The translations under genes and the position numbers were made by a program. This document shows, in pieces, positions 54,997 through 63,909 of a stretch of DNA of 64,000 bases. Each line of letters opens with the position of its first letter. Positions within the stretch are counted from its first letter, which is position 1. A model generated the notes under the pieces. It ran no database searches, had not been told where the DNA came from, and worked only from the letters and a program-made list of their open reading frames with translations. Source of the DNA: Clostridia bacterium (GTDB lineage Bacteria; Bacillota; Clostridia; Oscillospirales; CAG-272); the NCBI GenBank assembly GCA_017453205.1, contig JAFTKO010000021.1, positions 208,849 through 272,848 on the forward strand. Direction: 5' to 3'.

Positions 54997-55632
54997 ATGC
55001 AGGAACAAAACCAAAAAAGAGGACGTTTTATCGTGTTTGAGGGCATTGACGGTGCCGGAAAGACCACACAGATCGAGCTTTTGACGCGCCGTCTTGCGGA
55101 GGAGGGCAGACGTGTCCATCACACTGCGGAGCCTACCGAGTCGGTCAGCGGGGGACTGTTGCGTGACGCTTTGAGCGGCGTTTCCAAGCGTACCCCGTGT
55201 GAAATGGCGGCACTGTTTGTGCTTGACCGTATCTTTCACAACACCAATCCCGTCAACGGCATCGAAAAAATGCTTGCCGACGGCGTGGATGTCATTTGCG
55301 ACCGATATTATTATTCCTCCTTGGCGTACCAAGGCAGTGAGACCGACGCCAAATGGGTGCAGGACATGAACCTTTCTTGCCCCGAGATCCGCCGTCCCGA
55401 CCTTTGTATCTTCCTTGATCTTACCCCCGAGCAGAGCATGGAACGCATTGGAAGAGGCAGAGTGACCGTGGAGATCTACGAGAATGTCGACCGCCTTACG
55501 CGCGTCCGCGACCGCTTTTACAGCGTTTTTGAAGCCCTTGCCCCCACCGACCGCATCCGTGTCGTGAACGCCGCACGCTCTGTGGAGGAGATCCATAACG
55601 AGATCATGACCTTGGTGTCCGATCTTTTATAA
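54997..55632 (+). CDS. tmk: Thymidylate kinase
   Basis: The 211-residue protein phosphorylates dTMP to dTDP. It has the P-loop FEGIDGAGKTTQIE, the DRYYYSSLAYQG motif and a GRGRVTVEIYE region in the lid. ATG 54997 is preferred over TTG 54991 because AAGGA lies six bases before it. It follows cysE by two bases and ends at a bidirectional terminator. The usual neighbours (holB, DNA polymerase III) are absent. Confidence 0.92.
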   Translation: MQEQNQKRGRFIVFEGIDGAGKTTQIELLTRRLAEEGRRVHHTAEPTESVSGGLLRDALSGVSKRTPCEMAALFVLDRIFHNTNPVNGIEKMLADGVDVICDRYYYSSLAYQGSETDAKWVQDMNLSCPEIRRPDLCIFLDLTPEQSMERIGRGRVTVEIYENVDRLTRVRDRFYSVFEALAPTDRIRVVNAARSVEEIHNEIMTLVSDLL

Positions 55633-55655
55633 GGACGCATCGTTTTTGTATATAA

Positions 55656-55688
55656 AAATCCCCGCAAACCGTTGATTTGCGGGGATTT
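55656..55688. terminator. Convergent terminator between tmk and small lipoprotein gene
   Basis: AAATCCCCGCAAA and TTTGCGGGGATTT pair over 13 bases around a seven-base loop, with A- and T-rich flanks. It serves genes on both strands. Confidence 0.85.
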
Positions 55689-55703
55689 GGTTTTCGGTCG
55701 GTT

Positions 55704-56201
55704 TTATGATTGAAGCGTCACGCTCTTGGCATAGGTAAACATATCCGCTTCCTGTTCCGCGTAATCGGACTTTAGGCAAGCAAATTGGATCAGCCAAAAC
55801 GCATCGTCAGCTTTGTAAACGGCGGCAATATAGGAGTAGGTCTGTCCGCTTGCGTCGCTCTCATAAGTGAAATAAGTCAAACCGTCCTTGGTTTGCACGT
55901 CGGTGTCGGACATTTGATTGTTGGCGATCACAACATCAGCATAATCCGCAACGGTGGATTGGCTGTTCAAACCGGCGGCTTCCAACGTGGTAAAGCTCTC
56001 TTTCAGCGCCAAAACGGCAACCTTGGAGGAATCGTAAGCCACAGTGTAGCCCGCTTGTTCCTTTTCGGTAAAGCGGTTGGTCAGCGTAATGCTCATACCG
56101 TCTTTGGTAAAGGTCTCGGGCTCCACGGCGCAGCCGCAAAGTACAAGGGCAAATACCAAGGTTAAGATCAGCATCGGTTTTGCAAGGTGTTTCATCATCA
56201 T
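55704..56201 (-). CDS. Small lipoprotein, function unknown
   Basis: The 165-residue protein begins with three Met codons after a GGAG site; the third would also fit. The signal ends VLCGC (Cys24 counted from the first Met). The remaining 140 residues form a compact domain (GMSITLTNRFTEKE, VAVLALKESFTTLE, YFTYESDASGQTYSYIAAVYKADDAFWLIQFACLKSDY) reminiscent of PsbP/DUF1795-like folds, though I am not certain. It is a single-gene unit with its own promoter. No role can be assigned. Confidence 0.7.
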   Translation of the reverse strand: MMMKHLAKPMLILTLVFALVLCGCAVEPETFTKDGMSITLTNRFTEKEQAGYTVAYDSSKVAVLALKESFTTLEAAGLNSQSTVADYADVVIANNQMSDTDVQTKDGLTYFTYESDASGQTYSYIAAVYKADDAFWLIQFACLKSDYAEQEADMFTYAKSVTLQS

Positions 56202-56228
56202 TAAATCTCCTTTTGTGTTGATGCTAAT

Positions 56229-56257
56229 ATTATATCATGATATGGAAGAAAAGTCAA
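56229..56257 (-). promoter_or_regulatory. Promoter of the small lipoprotein gene
   Basis: On the minus strand TTGACT (56257-56252), 17 bases, TATAAT (56234-56229), followed by AAAGGAG before the start codon. Confidence 0.75.
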
Positions 56258-56375
56258 GCGGCGAAAAAAATATTAGATTGTCGCAGTTTGACAGATTTTT
56301 TCTTTTTCTCGAGAGTTTTTCATGATATCATGCTTATATAACAAAACGCGTTGAAAGTTTCCCGGAAAAACATCC

Positions 56376-56680
56376 AAAAGTAAATGCCGTTGCCATGGGA
56401 GAATCTTCACGGCAACAACATTTACTTTTTAAGTATGAGATTGAGTTCAACCGTAATCATGTGGACCATTTTGGGTGGTGGTAACCGCCTTCTCCCACGG
56501 AGAAGGTGTAAGGCTGTGCGGGAGCTATTGTTTGGAACAACGTACCGGCATTCCCATACCGTCAGAAAACTGTCGAAAGAGGCACAATCATTCCGGTGAT
56601 AAAATATAAAATGCGTTGAAAGTTTTGGGAGGGTGTGGGAACCCTTTTTTCAAAAAGGTTCCCACAAAAAATATCCAAAA
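56376..56680 (+). repeat. Interspersed repeat family A, copy before glyS
   Basis: This copy fills most of the gap before glyS (56258-56716). It shares long blocks with 49690-49975 and ends in a hairpin with arms TGTGGGAACC (56634-56643) and GGTTCCCACA (56657-56666). The same position in the copy at 1644-1675 reads TGTCGGAACC/GGTTCTGACA, so the arms changed together. Confidence 0.75.
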
Positions 56681-56716
56681 GTAAATGCTGTTACCGTGGA
56701 AAATCTCTGCCACCTC

Positions 56717-56745
56717 TTGACAATTTCCTTGGAAAATGCTATAAT
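56717..56745 (+). promoter_or_regulatory. Perfect consensus promoter of glyS
   Basis: TTGACA (56717-56722), 17 bases, TATAAT (56740-56745), with TG one base upstream of the -10. It directly follows the repeat element. No T-box leader is seen; only 33 bases separate it from the start codon. Confidence 0.85.
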
Positions 56746-56778
56746 AAAGTGATTATGTAACGATACAGGAGAACAACC

Positions 56779-58194
56779 ATGAACAATTCAGAAAAAACAA
56801 TGGACAAAATCGTTGCGCTTTGCAAAACGCGCGGCTTTATTTTCCCCGGCTCCGAGATCTACGGCGGACTTGCCAACTCTTGGGACTACGGACCTCTCGG
56901 CGTGGAATTTAAGAACAACGTCAAGCGCGCTTGGTGGAAAAAGTTTGTACAGGAGAGCAAGTACAACGTCGGTCTTGACAGTGCCATTATCATGAACCCG
57001 CAGGCTTGGGTGGCTTCGGGACACGTTGGTGGATTTTCGGATCCTTTGATGGACTGCAAGCAGTGTAAAATGCGTCACCGCGCGGACAAGCTGATCGAGG
57101 ATTACGCATTCCAAAACGGACTGAATGACAACCCCGCAGGCTGGAGCTTTGAGGAAATGGCAGCCTACATCAAGGAAAAGGGCATCGGATGCCCGCAGTG
57201 CGGCGGTCATGATTTTACCGACATCAAAAAGTTCAACTTGATGTTCAAGACCTTTATCGGCGTTACCGAGGACAGTTCTAACACCGTCTATTTGCGCCCC
57301 GAGACCGCACAGGGTATCTTTGTCAACTTCTCCAACGCACAGCGCACCACGCGCAAAAAGCTACCCTTTGGCGTGGCACAGATCGGTAAATCTTTCCGCA
57401 ATGAGATCACACCCGGTAACTTTATTTTCCGTACCCGTGAGTTCGAGCAGATGGAGCTTGAGTTCTTCTGCAAGCCGGGGACCGACCTTGAGTGGTTCGC
57501 TTTTTGGAAGGACTATTGCCACAAGTTCCTGCTCAACCTCGGCATGCGCAAGGAAAACCTCCGTTTGCGCGACCATGATCCCGAGGAGCTCTGCTTCTAC
57601 TCCAAGGCAACCACCGACTTTGAGTTCCTGTTCCCGTTTGGCTGGGGGGAACTATGGGGCATCGCCGACCGTACCGACTATGACCTCGGTCAGCACCAAA
57701 CGCACAGCGGCAAGGACATGACCTATTTCGATCAAGAGACCAATGAACACTATATTCCTTACGTGATCGAGCCCTCTTTGGGCGCCGACCGCGTGGCGCT
57801 TGCTTTCTTGGTGGACGCTTACGACGAGGAAGTGATCGACGCCGAGAAGAACGACATCCGCACCGTCCTGCATTTGCATCCCGCGCTGGCGCCCTATAAG
57901 GCAGCCGTGCTCCCGCTCTCCAAGAAGCTTGCCGACAAAGCCGGCGAGATCTACGACGAGCTCTCCAAGTACTTCATGGTCGACTACGACGAGACCGGTT
58001 CGATCGGTAAGCGCTATCGCCGTGAGGACGAGATCGGTACGCCCCTTTGTATTACCGTTGACTTTGAGACGGTTGGCGACGATAGCAAGCCCGCGGACAA
58101 CTGTGTCACCGTCCGCGACCGCGATACCATGGAGCAGGTCCGTATCCCGATTTCCGAGCTCAAGGCTTATATTGAAAAGAAGATCGAATTTTAA
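56779..58194 (+). CDS. glyS: Glycyl-tRNA synthetase, single-chain type
   Basis: The 471-residue protein is the alpha2-type class II enzyme that joins glycine to its tRNA. It begins with [22 protein letters not shown] and [13 protein letters not shown], has motif 2 with [30 protein letters not shown] for glycine-AMP contact, and motif 3 [16 protein letters not shown]-terminal anticodon-binding domain starts near residue 370. Alpha-beta type GlyQ/GlyS is not used here. AACGATACAGGAG lies before the ATG. It is a single-gene unit. Confidence 0.95.
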   Translation: MNNSEKTMDKIVALCKTRGFIFPGSEIYGGLANSWDYGPLGVEFKNNVKRAWWKKFVQESKYNVGLDSAIIMNPQAWVASGHVGGFSDPLMDCKQCKMRHRADKLIEDYAFQNGLNDNPAGWSFEEMAAYIKEKGIGCPQCGGHDFTDIKKFNLMFKTFIGVTEDSSNTVYLRPETAQGIFVNFSNAQRTTRKKLPFGVAQIGKSFRNEITPGNFIFRTREFEQMELEFFCKPGTDLEWFAFWKDYCHKFLLNLGMRKENLRLRDHDPEELCFYSKATTDFEFLFPFGWGELWGIADRTDYDLGQHQTHSGKDMTYFDQETNEHYIPYVIEPSLGADRVALAFLVDAYDEEVIDAEKNDIRTVLHLHPALAPYKAAVLPLSKKLADKAGEIYDELSKYFMVDYDETGSIGKRYRREDEIGTPLCITVDFETVGDDSKPADNCVTVRDRDTMEQVRIPISELKAYIEKKIEF

Positions 58195-58205
58195 GCTTTA
58201 TTTTT

Positions 58206-58310
58206 CATGGGGAAACCTTTGAGAAAAGTAAACGTGGAAAGCCATGTTCTAAGCGGCAAAGCCGTTTTATTTCCCCATACCCCTTTCAAAAAAATCCAAA
58301 AGGTTTTGGT
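58206..58310 (-). repeat. Degenerate family A fragment after glyS
   Basis: TGGGGAAACC near the left and CCCCATACCCCTTTC near the right, with an AAGCGGCAAAGCCGTT hairpin between, resemble the end of family A copies and the sequence at 61735-61800. Similarity is short, so the call is tentative. Confidence 0.4.
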
Positions 58311-58341
58311 AACGGAGGGGGATGGCTGAAAACAACTCAAA

Positions 58342-58420
58342 AAGAAATAACCGCTCAGCGATCAAGCTGAAAGCGGTTATTTCTTAATTCGGCAAGGAAG
58401 TCACCGTCACCGGTGACTTC
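58342..58420. terminator. Two terminator-like hairpins after glyS
   Basis: AAGAAATAACCGCT (58342-58355) pairs perfectly with 58372-58385, with an extra CAGC/GCTG inside. It is followed by a second stem GAAGTCACCG/CGGTGACTTC (58397-58420). The first ends in TTATTTCTT and can terminate glyS. Together with A/T flanks they may also stop the minus-strand gene. Confidence 0.7.
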
Positions 58421-58465
58421 TGCATTGTTTGAATACTCTGTTTTTGTCAATCTTTCTGAAAAAAT

Positions 58466-58804
58466 TTACGGCACCGAGCAATCGGGGCTTTTTTTAGTTG
58501 TCCTTTCGTGTTTTTTGATCACTTCCAGTCGGAAGGTTACTACACCGTCGGGACAACAAAATTTAATCGAGGTCGGACTGTCTCCACCAAGATTTATCAA
58601 ATTTCCATCGGCACGCGCAGCCTCCATGATGGGAAAAACTTTCAACATTGATTTTTGGCAAAACTCAGCGGGGCATCCATATTCACAGTGATAGGTATCT
58701 CCAATTTCATGACCGTTACGGCAATCAATTACGCCATTTGGATTTTTCTTCCCATTTACTACGGTTATTTTAAAAGATGTATTTTCTTTTATAAATCTTT
58801 TCAT
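58466..58804 (-). CDS. TIGR04076-type small Cys-rich protein
   Basis: The 112-residue protein has an early beta segment (FKITVVNGKKN), then CRNGHEIGDTYHC, CPAEFCQKSMLKVFPIM, a Gly-rich turn, and KFCCPDGVVTFRLEVI. This spacing of Cys and the CCPDG motif match my memory of the TIGR04076 family of unknown function. AAGGAAT lies about 12 bases upstream. It follows mutS on the same strand, with a hairpin between. A metal-binding or redox role is possible from the Cys residues but not shown. Confidence 0.7.
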   Translation of the reverse strand: MKRFIKENTSFKITVVNGKKNPNGVIDCRNGHEIGDTYHCEYGCPAEFCQKSMLKVFPIMEAARADGNLINLGGDSPTSIKFCCPDGVVTFRLEVIKKHERTTKKSPDCSVP

Positions 58805-58842
58805 GATGAAACCATATTCCTTGTTGAAAAGTTTTTGAAAGG

Positions 58843-58876
58843 TGTCGAGAAACCTTTTTCAAAAAGTTTCCTGACA
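58843..58876 (-). terminator. Family hairpin after mutS
   Basis: Outer TGTC/GACA and inner GAAACcTTTTT/AAAAAGTTTC pair around one base. It belongs to the same co-varying hairpin type as 1644-1675 and 56634-56666. It lies between mutS and the downstream small gene and may mark the end of the mutS transcript. Confidence 0.5.
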
Positions 58877-58887
58877 AAAATGCGTCC

Positions 58888-61497
58888 TTACTGCAACCGT
58901 TTTTTCAGATCAAACAAGAACGACATACACTCAAACGGGGAGAGGGTGTTGAGGTCAACGGCTTTGAGCTCGGCAATGACCTGCTCGTTGATGCAATCGT
59001 CAAAGGAAATAAGGCTGTCATCCTTTTCCTCGGTCTTTTTCTTGCGTCCGATGCCGCCCTCGGTGCTCTCCGAGATGGCTTTGGAGGTCGCCTCGACCGA
59101 CGCGAGGATCTCACGCGCACGCTTGATGACCTCATTGGGCAATCCCGCAAGCTTGGCAACCTCAATGCCGTAGCTGTCATCGGTGGAGCCGCGCACGATC
59201 TTGCGTAGGAAAGTGATGCTGTCCCCGCGCTTTTTTGCCGCGATGTTGTAGTTGACCACGCCCTCAAACTCCTCTTCCATTGAGGTCAGCTCGTGGTAAT
59301 GGGTGGCAAACAGCGTCTTGGCGCCGATTTTGCGGCTGTTGGTGTACTCGACGATGGCGCGGGCAATGCTCATGCCGTCAAAGGTCGAGGTCCCGCGCCC
59401 GACCTCGTCGTAAATAATGAGGCTCTTGCGCGTGGCGTTCTTGAGGATATAGGAGACCTCGTTCATCTCGAGCATAAAGGTCGACTGCCCCGACGCGAGA
59501 TCGTCCGATGCCCCCACACGGGTGAACACCTTGTCGACCACACCGATACGAGCCTCGGCGGCGGGAACGAATGAGCCGATTTGTGCCATGACGGTGATCA
59601 ACGCGACTTGACGCATATAGGTCGATTTACCCGCCATGTTGGGGCCCGTAATGAGCATAAGACGGTTGGCGGTGGTATCGAGATAGACGTCATTGGGGAC
59701 GAAATAAGCGTCCTTGACGAACTGCTCGACCACGGGATGTCTGCCGTCTTTGATGTCGATGATATCTCCGCTGTCGACCTCGGGACGGACGTATTTGCTT
59801 TTGCTTGCCACCGTGGCAAGTGAGAGATAGACGTCGACCTCTGCAAGCAGTGCGGCGGTTTTTTGGATGCGCGCGCTTTGCTCGGAGACATAGTTGCGGA
59901 TCTGTTGGAAGAGCTCATATTCCAACGCGCAGATCTTGTCCGCCGCGCCGAGGATCGTTCCCTCTAAGTCCTTGAGCTCCTGTGTGATGTAACGCTCACA
60001 GTTTGAAAGCGTCTGCTTGCGGATGTAGCGGTCGGGGACTTGGTCGATCAAAGACTTTGTTACCTCGATGTAGTAGCCGAACACCTTGTTGTAGTTGACC
60101 TTGAGTGTTTTGATGCCGGTTGCCTCGCGCTCCTCTTCGGCAAGCTTTTCGAGCCACCCCTTGCCGTCCTTCATGACCGAACGCAGATAGTCTACGTCCT
60201 TGTGGTAGCCGTCGGCAATGATGCCGCCCTCACGCAGAGAAAAGGGCGCGTCCTCGGCGATCGACTCGGTAACGGTCTTGTAAATGTCCTCCAGCGTGTC
60301 AAGCTCTCCGCAAACACGGCAAAGCTCCTCGCTCTTGCACTGTGACAACAGCACGCGGATCTCTGGCAGGACCGCTGCCGTGTTGCTGACCGCGCGCAGA
60401 TCCTTGCCATTTGCACTGCCGTAAACGATACGGGTGATCAGACGTTCAAGGTCAAGCACGTGCGACAGCGCCTCGGTCAGTTCTTCGCGCAACATAAAGT
60501 TGCCGCAAAGCTCCTCCACAGCACCCTGTCTCTTGACGATTGCCGACGTGGAGAGCAACGGGTGTTCCACCCACTTGCGCAGCATCCGCGCACCGGGAGC
60601 GGTCTTGGTCTTGTCCAATACCCAAAGGAGTGAGCCTTTTTTCTCCTTGGTGCGCATCGACTCGGTGAGCTCCAAATTGCGGCGGGTGTTGATATCCATC
60701 TCCAAATACTGTCCGTCGGAGTAGATGTTGAGCTCCTTGATATAGGAAATATCGCTTTTTTCGGTGTCAATGAGGTAGGAGAGCACCGCCCCCACCGCCA
60801 TGATCAGCGCCTTGTTTTCAAGCACCTCGGGGCGGAGCTGTTCCCCAAATTGCGATTTGACCAGCTCTCGGCAGACGGCGGCGTCAAAGCGTGCCCCCTG
60901 TCCGTCGGTCAGCATCATGTCACCGTGAGACACGATAAACTCGCCGATCTCACCCATGTTGGCGCGTTTGAGATTGCAAAGGATCTCACGCGGCGCATAG
61001 GTGCCAAGCTCGTTGCGGAGCCGTGCATCCATGTTGTTGCCGTCAAAGCTTGTGGCGTAGACCTGCGCGGTGGAAATATCGGCAAAGCAGACGCCGTAGT
61101 CAAATTCCCCCATGTAAAGCGCGCACAGGTAGTTGTTTTTGTGCTCGGAAAGGAGATTGCTTTCAATCAGCGTGCCCGGAGTGATCACGCGCACGACCTC
61201 GCGCTTGACCAGTCCCTTTGCCAGTGCGGGATCCTCCATTTGCTCACAGATCGCCACCTTGTAGCCTTTTTCGATCAGCTTTCCGATATATCCCTCGCAG
61301 GAATGGAAAGGAACACCGCACATCGGAGCTCTTTCCGCCTCCCCGCAGTCTCTGCCGGTCAGTGTCAGATCGAGCTCCCGCGACGCAATGACGGCGTCGT
61401 CAAAGAACATCTCGTAAAAATCACCGAGACGGTAAAACAAGAGATAATCCTTGTATTGATCCTTGACTTGAAAATATTGTTCCATCATTGGCGTCAT
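58888..61497 (-). CDS. mutS: DNA mismatch repair protein MutS
   Basis: The 869-residue protein is full length. The mismatch-sensing Phe-x-Glu motif is in LGDFYEMFFDDA near residue 27. The connector, lever and clamp domains fill the middle. The ATPase domain has GPNMAGKSTYMRQ (Walker A), SLIIYDEVGRGTSTFDG (Walker B) and ATHYHEL. MutS recognises mismatches and recruits MutL. mutL is not in the window. Gene order miaB-ylbF-mutS on the same strand fits Clostridia, where miaB is often next to mutS. A 429-base gap with repeats precedes it. Confidence 0.96.
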   Translation of the reverse strand: MTPMMEQYFQVKDQYKDYLLFYRLGDFYEMFFDDAVIASRELDLTLTGRDCGEAERAPMCGVPFHSCEGYIGKLIEKGYKVAICEQMEDPALAKGLVKREVVRVITPGTLIESNLLSEHKNNYLCALYMGEFDYGVCFADISTAQVYATSFDGNNMDARLRNELGTYAPREILCNLKRANMGEIGEFIVSHGDMMLTDGQGARFDAAVCRELVKSQFGEQLRPEVLENKALIMAVGAVLSYLIDTEKSDISYIKELNIYSDGQYLEMDINTRRNLELTESMRTKEKKGSLLWVLDKTKTAPGARMLRKWVEHPLLSTSAIVKRQGAVEELCGNFMLREELTEALSHVLDLERLITRIVYGSANGKDLRAVSNTAAVLPEIRVLLSQCKSEELCRVCGELDTLEDIYKTVTESIAEDAPFSLREGGIIADGYHKDVDYLRSVMKDGKGWLEKLAEEEREATGIKTLKVNYNKVFGYYIEVTKSLIDQVPDRYIRKQTLSNCERYITQELKDLEGTILGAADKICALEYELFQQIRNYVSEQSARIQKTAALLAEVDVYLSLATVASKSKYVRPEVDSGDIIDIKDGRHPVVEQFVKDAYFVPNDVYLDTTANRLMLITGPNMAGKSTYMRQVALITVMAQIGSFVPAAEARIGVVDKVFTRVGASDDLASGQSTFMLEMNEVSYILKNATRKSLIIYDEVGRGTSTFDGMSIARAIVEYTNSRKIGAKTLFATHYHELTSMEEEFEGVVNYNIAAKKRGDSITFLRKIVRGSTDDSYGIEVAKLAGLPNEVIKRAREILASVEATSKAISESTEGGIGRKKKTEEKDDSLISFDDCINEQVIAELKAVDLNTLSPFECMSFLFDLKKRLQ

Positions 61498-61530
61498 GGC
61501 GGTATGCTCCTTTTTTTGTTTTTTCTTTTC

Positions 61531-61690
61531 GTCAGAAACTTTTTGAAAAAAGTTTCCGAGACTGTAGATAAAACTAACGAGTTTTGTCAGTTTGCTGAAA
61601 GTTTTGGTCGAGCTTTTTCAAAAGCTCGCGCAGTGGAGGGCGCGGAGCCCTCCTCGCGCTCCGCAGAGCGCGAAATTTTTCTTTCGGCGT
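61531..61690. repeat. Cluster of hairpins upstream of mutS
   Basis: Four stems follow one another: GAAACTTTTT/AAAAAGTTTC (61535-61556), GAGCTTTT/AAAAGCTC, GGAGGGC/GCCCTCC and TCGCGCT/AGCGCGA, ending in a T run near 61675. The first belongs to the co-varying hairpin type seen elsewhere. No gene lies in 61498-61926. Confidence 0.6.
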
Positions 61691-61734
61691 TTTCTTTTTG
61701 CAATTTGACATTTTTTTACCTTTGGTCTATTCCT

Positions 61735-61890
61735 CTGAGAAACCTTTTGAAGAGAAGTAAACGCGGCAAGCCGCTGCGCTTCCGACACCTTCAAAAACTT
61801 TTATCGCATTTTAAGATTGGCAAAAACGCATTGTCCCTTTCCCGTTCCTTGATGCGGGGCATCCACGGGAATGCTTGTGCACAGCTCGTC
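61735..61890 (-). repeat. Partial, degenerate family A copy between ylbF and mutS
   Basis: CAAAAACTTTTATCGCATTTT and GGGAATGCTTGTGC match the reverse-oriented copy at 1375-1430, with unrelated sequence inserted between. It is about 150 bases and clearly decayed. Confidence 0.5.
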
Positions 61891-61926
61891 GGATACTGCG
61901 CTCCATGCTCGCTGTGCGAGTATTGC

Positions 61927-62316
61927 TCAATGGCATCCTCCGCAGGTACTGCAATTGTGCGTACAACCGCTTGGCTGCTCACCCGTGATCTGTGTCATAA
62001 TGGTCTGATTGACGCTGTTCATCAGCTCGTTGACTTCGGCTTGCGCACGGTTGAGCTCGGCAAAGGTCGGGTTTTCGGTGATCTGCTTGTAGAGCTCGTC
62101 AATACGGCGCTGAATGGTCTCGATAAAATGCAGATCGCGGTCGGGCTTTGCCACCTCTCTTTGCATTGCTTTTTGCTGAACATCGTACTCCAGCATACAT
62201 TTTTGTAATGCGGGATCAGCTTCGTATGCCTTTTTCGCTTCTTCCAGCGCAATCAGACGCGCGTCATCCTTCAGCTTTTTGCCAAGCTCGGCGGCGAGTT
62301 CAAAAATTTCCATCAT
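61927..62316 (-). CDS. YlbF-family regulator with Cys-rich tail
   Basis: The 129-residue protein is mostly helical (MEIFELAAELGKKLKDD, EEAKKAYEADPALQKCMLEYD), as in the YlbF/YmcA family. In Bacillus, YlbF and YmcA with YaaT form an iron-sulfur-associated complex that affects RNase Y and development. Here the last residues are CTHNCSTCGGCH, with four Cys and two His that could hold a metal or cluster. It lies 18 bases after miaB, itself an iron-sulfur enzyme. The protein may act in RNA processing, by analogy. Confidence 0.8.
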   Translation of the reverse strand: MMEIFELAAELGKKLKDDARLIALEEAKKAYEADPALQKCMLEYDVQQKAMQREVAKPDRDLHFIETIQRRIDELYKQITENPTFAELNRAQAEVNELMNSVNQTIMTQITGEQPSGCTHNCSTCGGCH

Positions 62317-62334
62317 TTTATCATTCCTTTCGGT

Positions 62335-63762
62335 TCATTGTGATTGCTTTTGTCCGTACAGCGCAAAGGCGTCGGCACGGTCGACTTGAAAGTCAACATA
62401 GGTTCCCGTATCGGCGGGGAAGCCTTCAAAAAAGGCGATCTTGTTGCCCTCGGTGCGCCCCGAATAGAGGGCGGGATTGGTCTTGCTCACGCCGTCGCAC
62501 AGTACGCGCAGTGTTTTGCCGACCAAGGGTTGGTTCTTTTCCAGCGAAATGGCGTTTTGCACGGCGAGTAATCTCTCAAAGCGCGCGCTTTTGACGGCGG
62601 GCGGGACTTGATCCTCCATTTCCGCGGCGGGCGTTCCCTTGCGCGGGGAGTAGATAAAGGAATACAGCATGTCAAACCGCACCTTTTCGAGCATGGCAAG
62701 CGTATCCGCAAAATCCTCTTCGGTCTCTCCCGGGAACCCGACAATGATGTCCGAGGTCAGCGTGACATCGGGGATCTTCTCGCGCATATATGCCACGGTG
62801 GCGTCATATTTTGCAGTGTCATAATGCCTGTTCATCACGCGCAGAATCTTGTCACTGCCCGATTGCATGGGCAGATGAAACTGATGCGCAATGTGCTTGG
62901 ATGCCGCCATGACGTCGATCAGCTTGCGGCTCGCATCCTTGGGATGGCTGGTCATAAAGCGCAACAGGAAGTCGCCCTCGATCATGTCAAGACGTTCGAG
63001 CAGATCGGCAAAATCGTAAGGGTACCCGCTGTCCTTGCCGTAGGAGTTGACGTTTTGACCGAGCAAAGTGATGTCGCGGTAGCCGTTTGCAACCAGTCCC
63101 TCGACCTCCTTGACAATTTCCTCCATCTCACGGCTTCGCTCACGTCCGCGGACGTAAGGAACGATGCAGTAAGAGCAAAAATTGTTGCACCCATACATGA
63201 TCGACACCCACGCGCGGTAGGAGCTTTCACGGTGGATCGGCAAGCCCTCGGCAACTTGATACGCGCTTTCCTCGGGGCAAAACACGCGCTTGCCTTTATC
63301 CAGCTTTTGGCAGATCAACTGCGGCAGACGGTGCAGAGAGGAGGTTCCAAACACAAAATCCACATACGGGTAACGGTGTTTGATGTCATCCTTGCGGTGC
63401 TCCTGCGTGACCATGCACCCGCAAACACCGATGAGCAGTTCCGGCTTTTTTGCCTTGAGGTGCTTATATTGACCGATGATGGAAAGCGCCTTTTGCTCGG
63501 CGTGCTCGCGGATGGCACAAGTGTTGACCATAATCAAGTCGGCGTCCTCGGGTATGCGAGTCAGCGCATATCCCATCGCCTGTGCCATGCCGGTCAGCTT
63601 TTCGCTGTCCGCCTCATTTTGCTGACAGCCAAAGGTCAAAACAAAGGCTTGTCTCCGTGCCCCCGTCTCGGCGGCATAAGCGTCGTTTTCCGCGCACAGA
63701 CGTGCGATATACGCCTGTTGCGCATCTACTTCCTCCTGTGGCAAAATGTTCTTCTCGTTCAT
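62335..63762 (-). CDS. miaB: tRNA-2-methylthio-N6-dimethylallyladenosine synthase
   Basis: ATG 63762 is preferred over a TTG at 63786; GGAAGG precedes it. The 475-residue radical-SAM enzyme adds a methylthio group to A37 of tRNAs reading UNN codons. The N-terminal cluster Cys residues are in LTFGCQQNEADS, NTCAIREHAEQ and GVCGCMVTQ; the radical SAM CxxxCxxC is in YGCNNFCSYCIVPY; a TRAM domain closes the protein. It probably heads an operon with ylbF. The related MtaB and RimO enzymes differ in N-terminal and C-terminal motifs. Confidence 0.95.
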   Translation of the reverse strand: MNEKNILPQEEVDAQQAYIARLCAENDAYAAETGARRQAFVLTFGCQQNEADSEKLTGMAQAMGYALTRIPEDADLIMVNTCAIREHAEQKALSIIGQYKHLKAKKPELLIGVCGCMVTQEHRKDDIKHRYPYVDFVFGTSSLHRLPQLICQKLDKGKRVFCPEESAYQVAEGLPIHRESSYRAWVSIMYGCNNFCSYCIVPYVRGRERSREMEEIVKEVEGLVANGYRDITLLGQNVNSYGKDSGYPYDFADLLERLDMIEGDFLLRFMTSHPKDASRKLIDVMAASKHIAHQFHLPMQSGSDKILRVMNRHYDTAKYDATVAYMREKIPDVTLTSDIIVGFPGETEEDFADTLAMLEKVRFDMLYSFIYSPRKGTPAAEMEDQVPPAVKSARFERLLAVQNAISLEKNQPLVGKTLRVLCDGVSKTNPALYSGRTEGNKIAFFEGFPADTGTYVDFQVDRADAFALYGQKQSQ

Positions 63763-63802
63763 TCTCTCAGACCTTCCGATAAACAATAATACTTCATTTT
63801 AT

Positions 63803-63831
63803 ATTATACACCATCAAACAAAAAAAGTCAA
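63803..63831 (-). promoter_or_regulatory. Promoter of miaB-ylbF
   Basis: On the minus strand TTGACT (63831-63826), 17 bases, TATAAT (63808-63803), ending 41 bases before the miaB start. Confidence 0.75.
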
Positions 63832-63909
63832 TAGAAAGAACAGAACAACTTGCGGGAGTAGTGTTGTGTTACAATAGATGTGAGACTAAAAGTAAAAAAA
63901 GAATAGAAA

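Noticed and set aside
56680-56778. T-box leader before glyS
   Set aside because: The promoter lies only 33 bases upstream of the start codon, which leaves no room for one.
63850-63875. Promoter for the possible transposase (TTGCGG and TACAAT)
   Set aside because: The spacer is only 14 bases, too short to trust.
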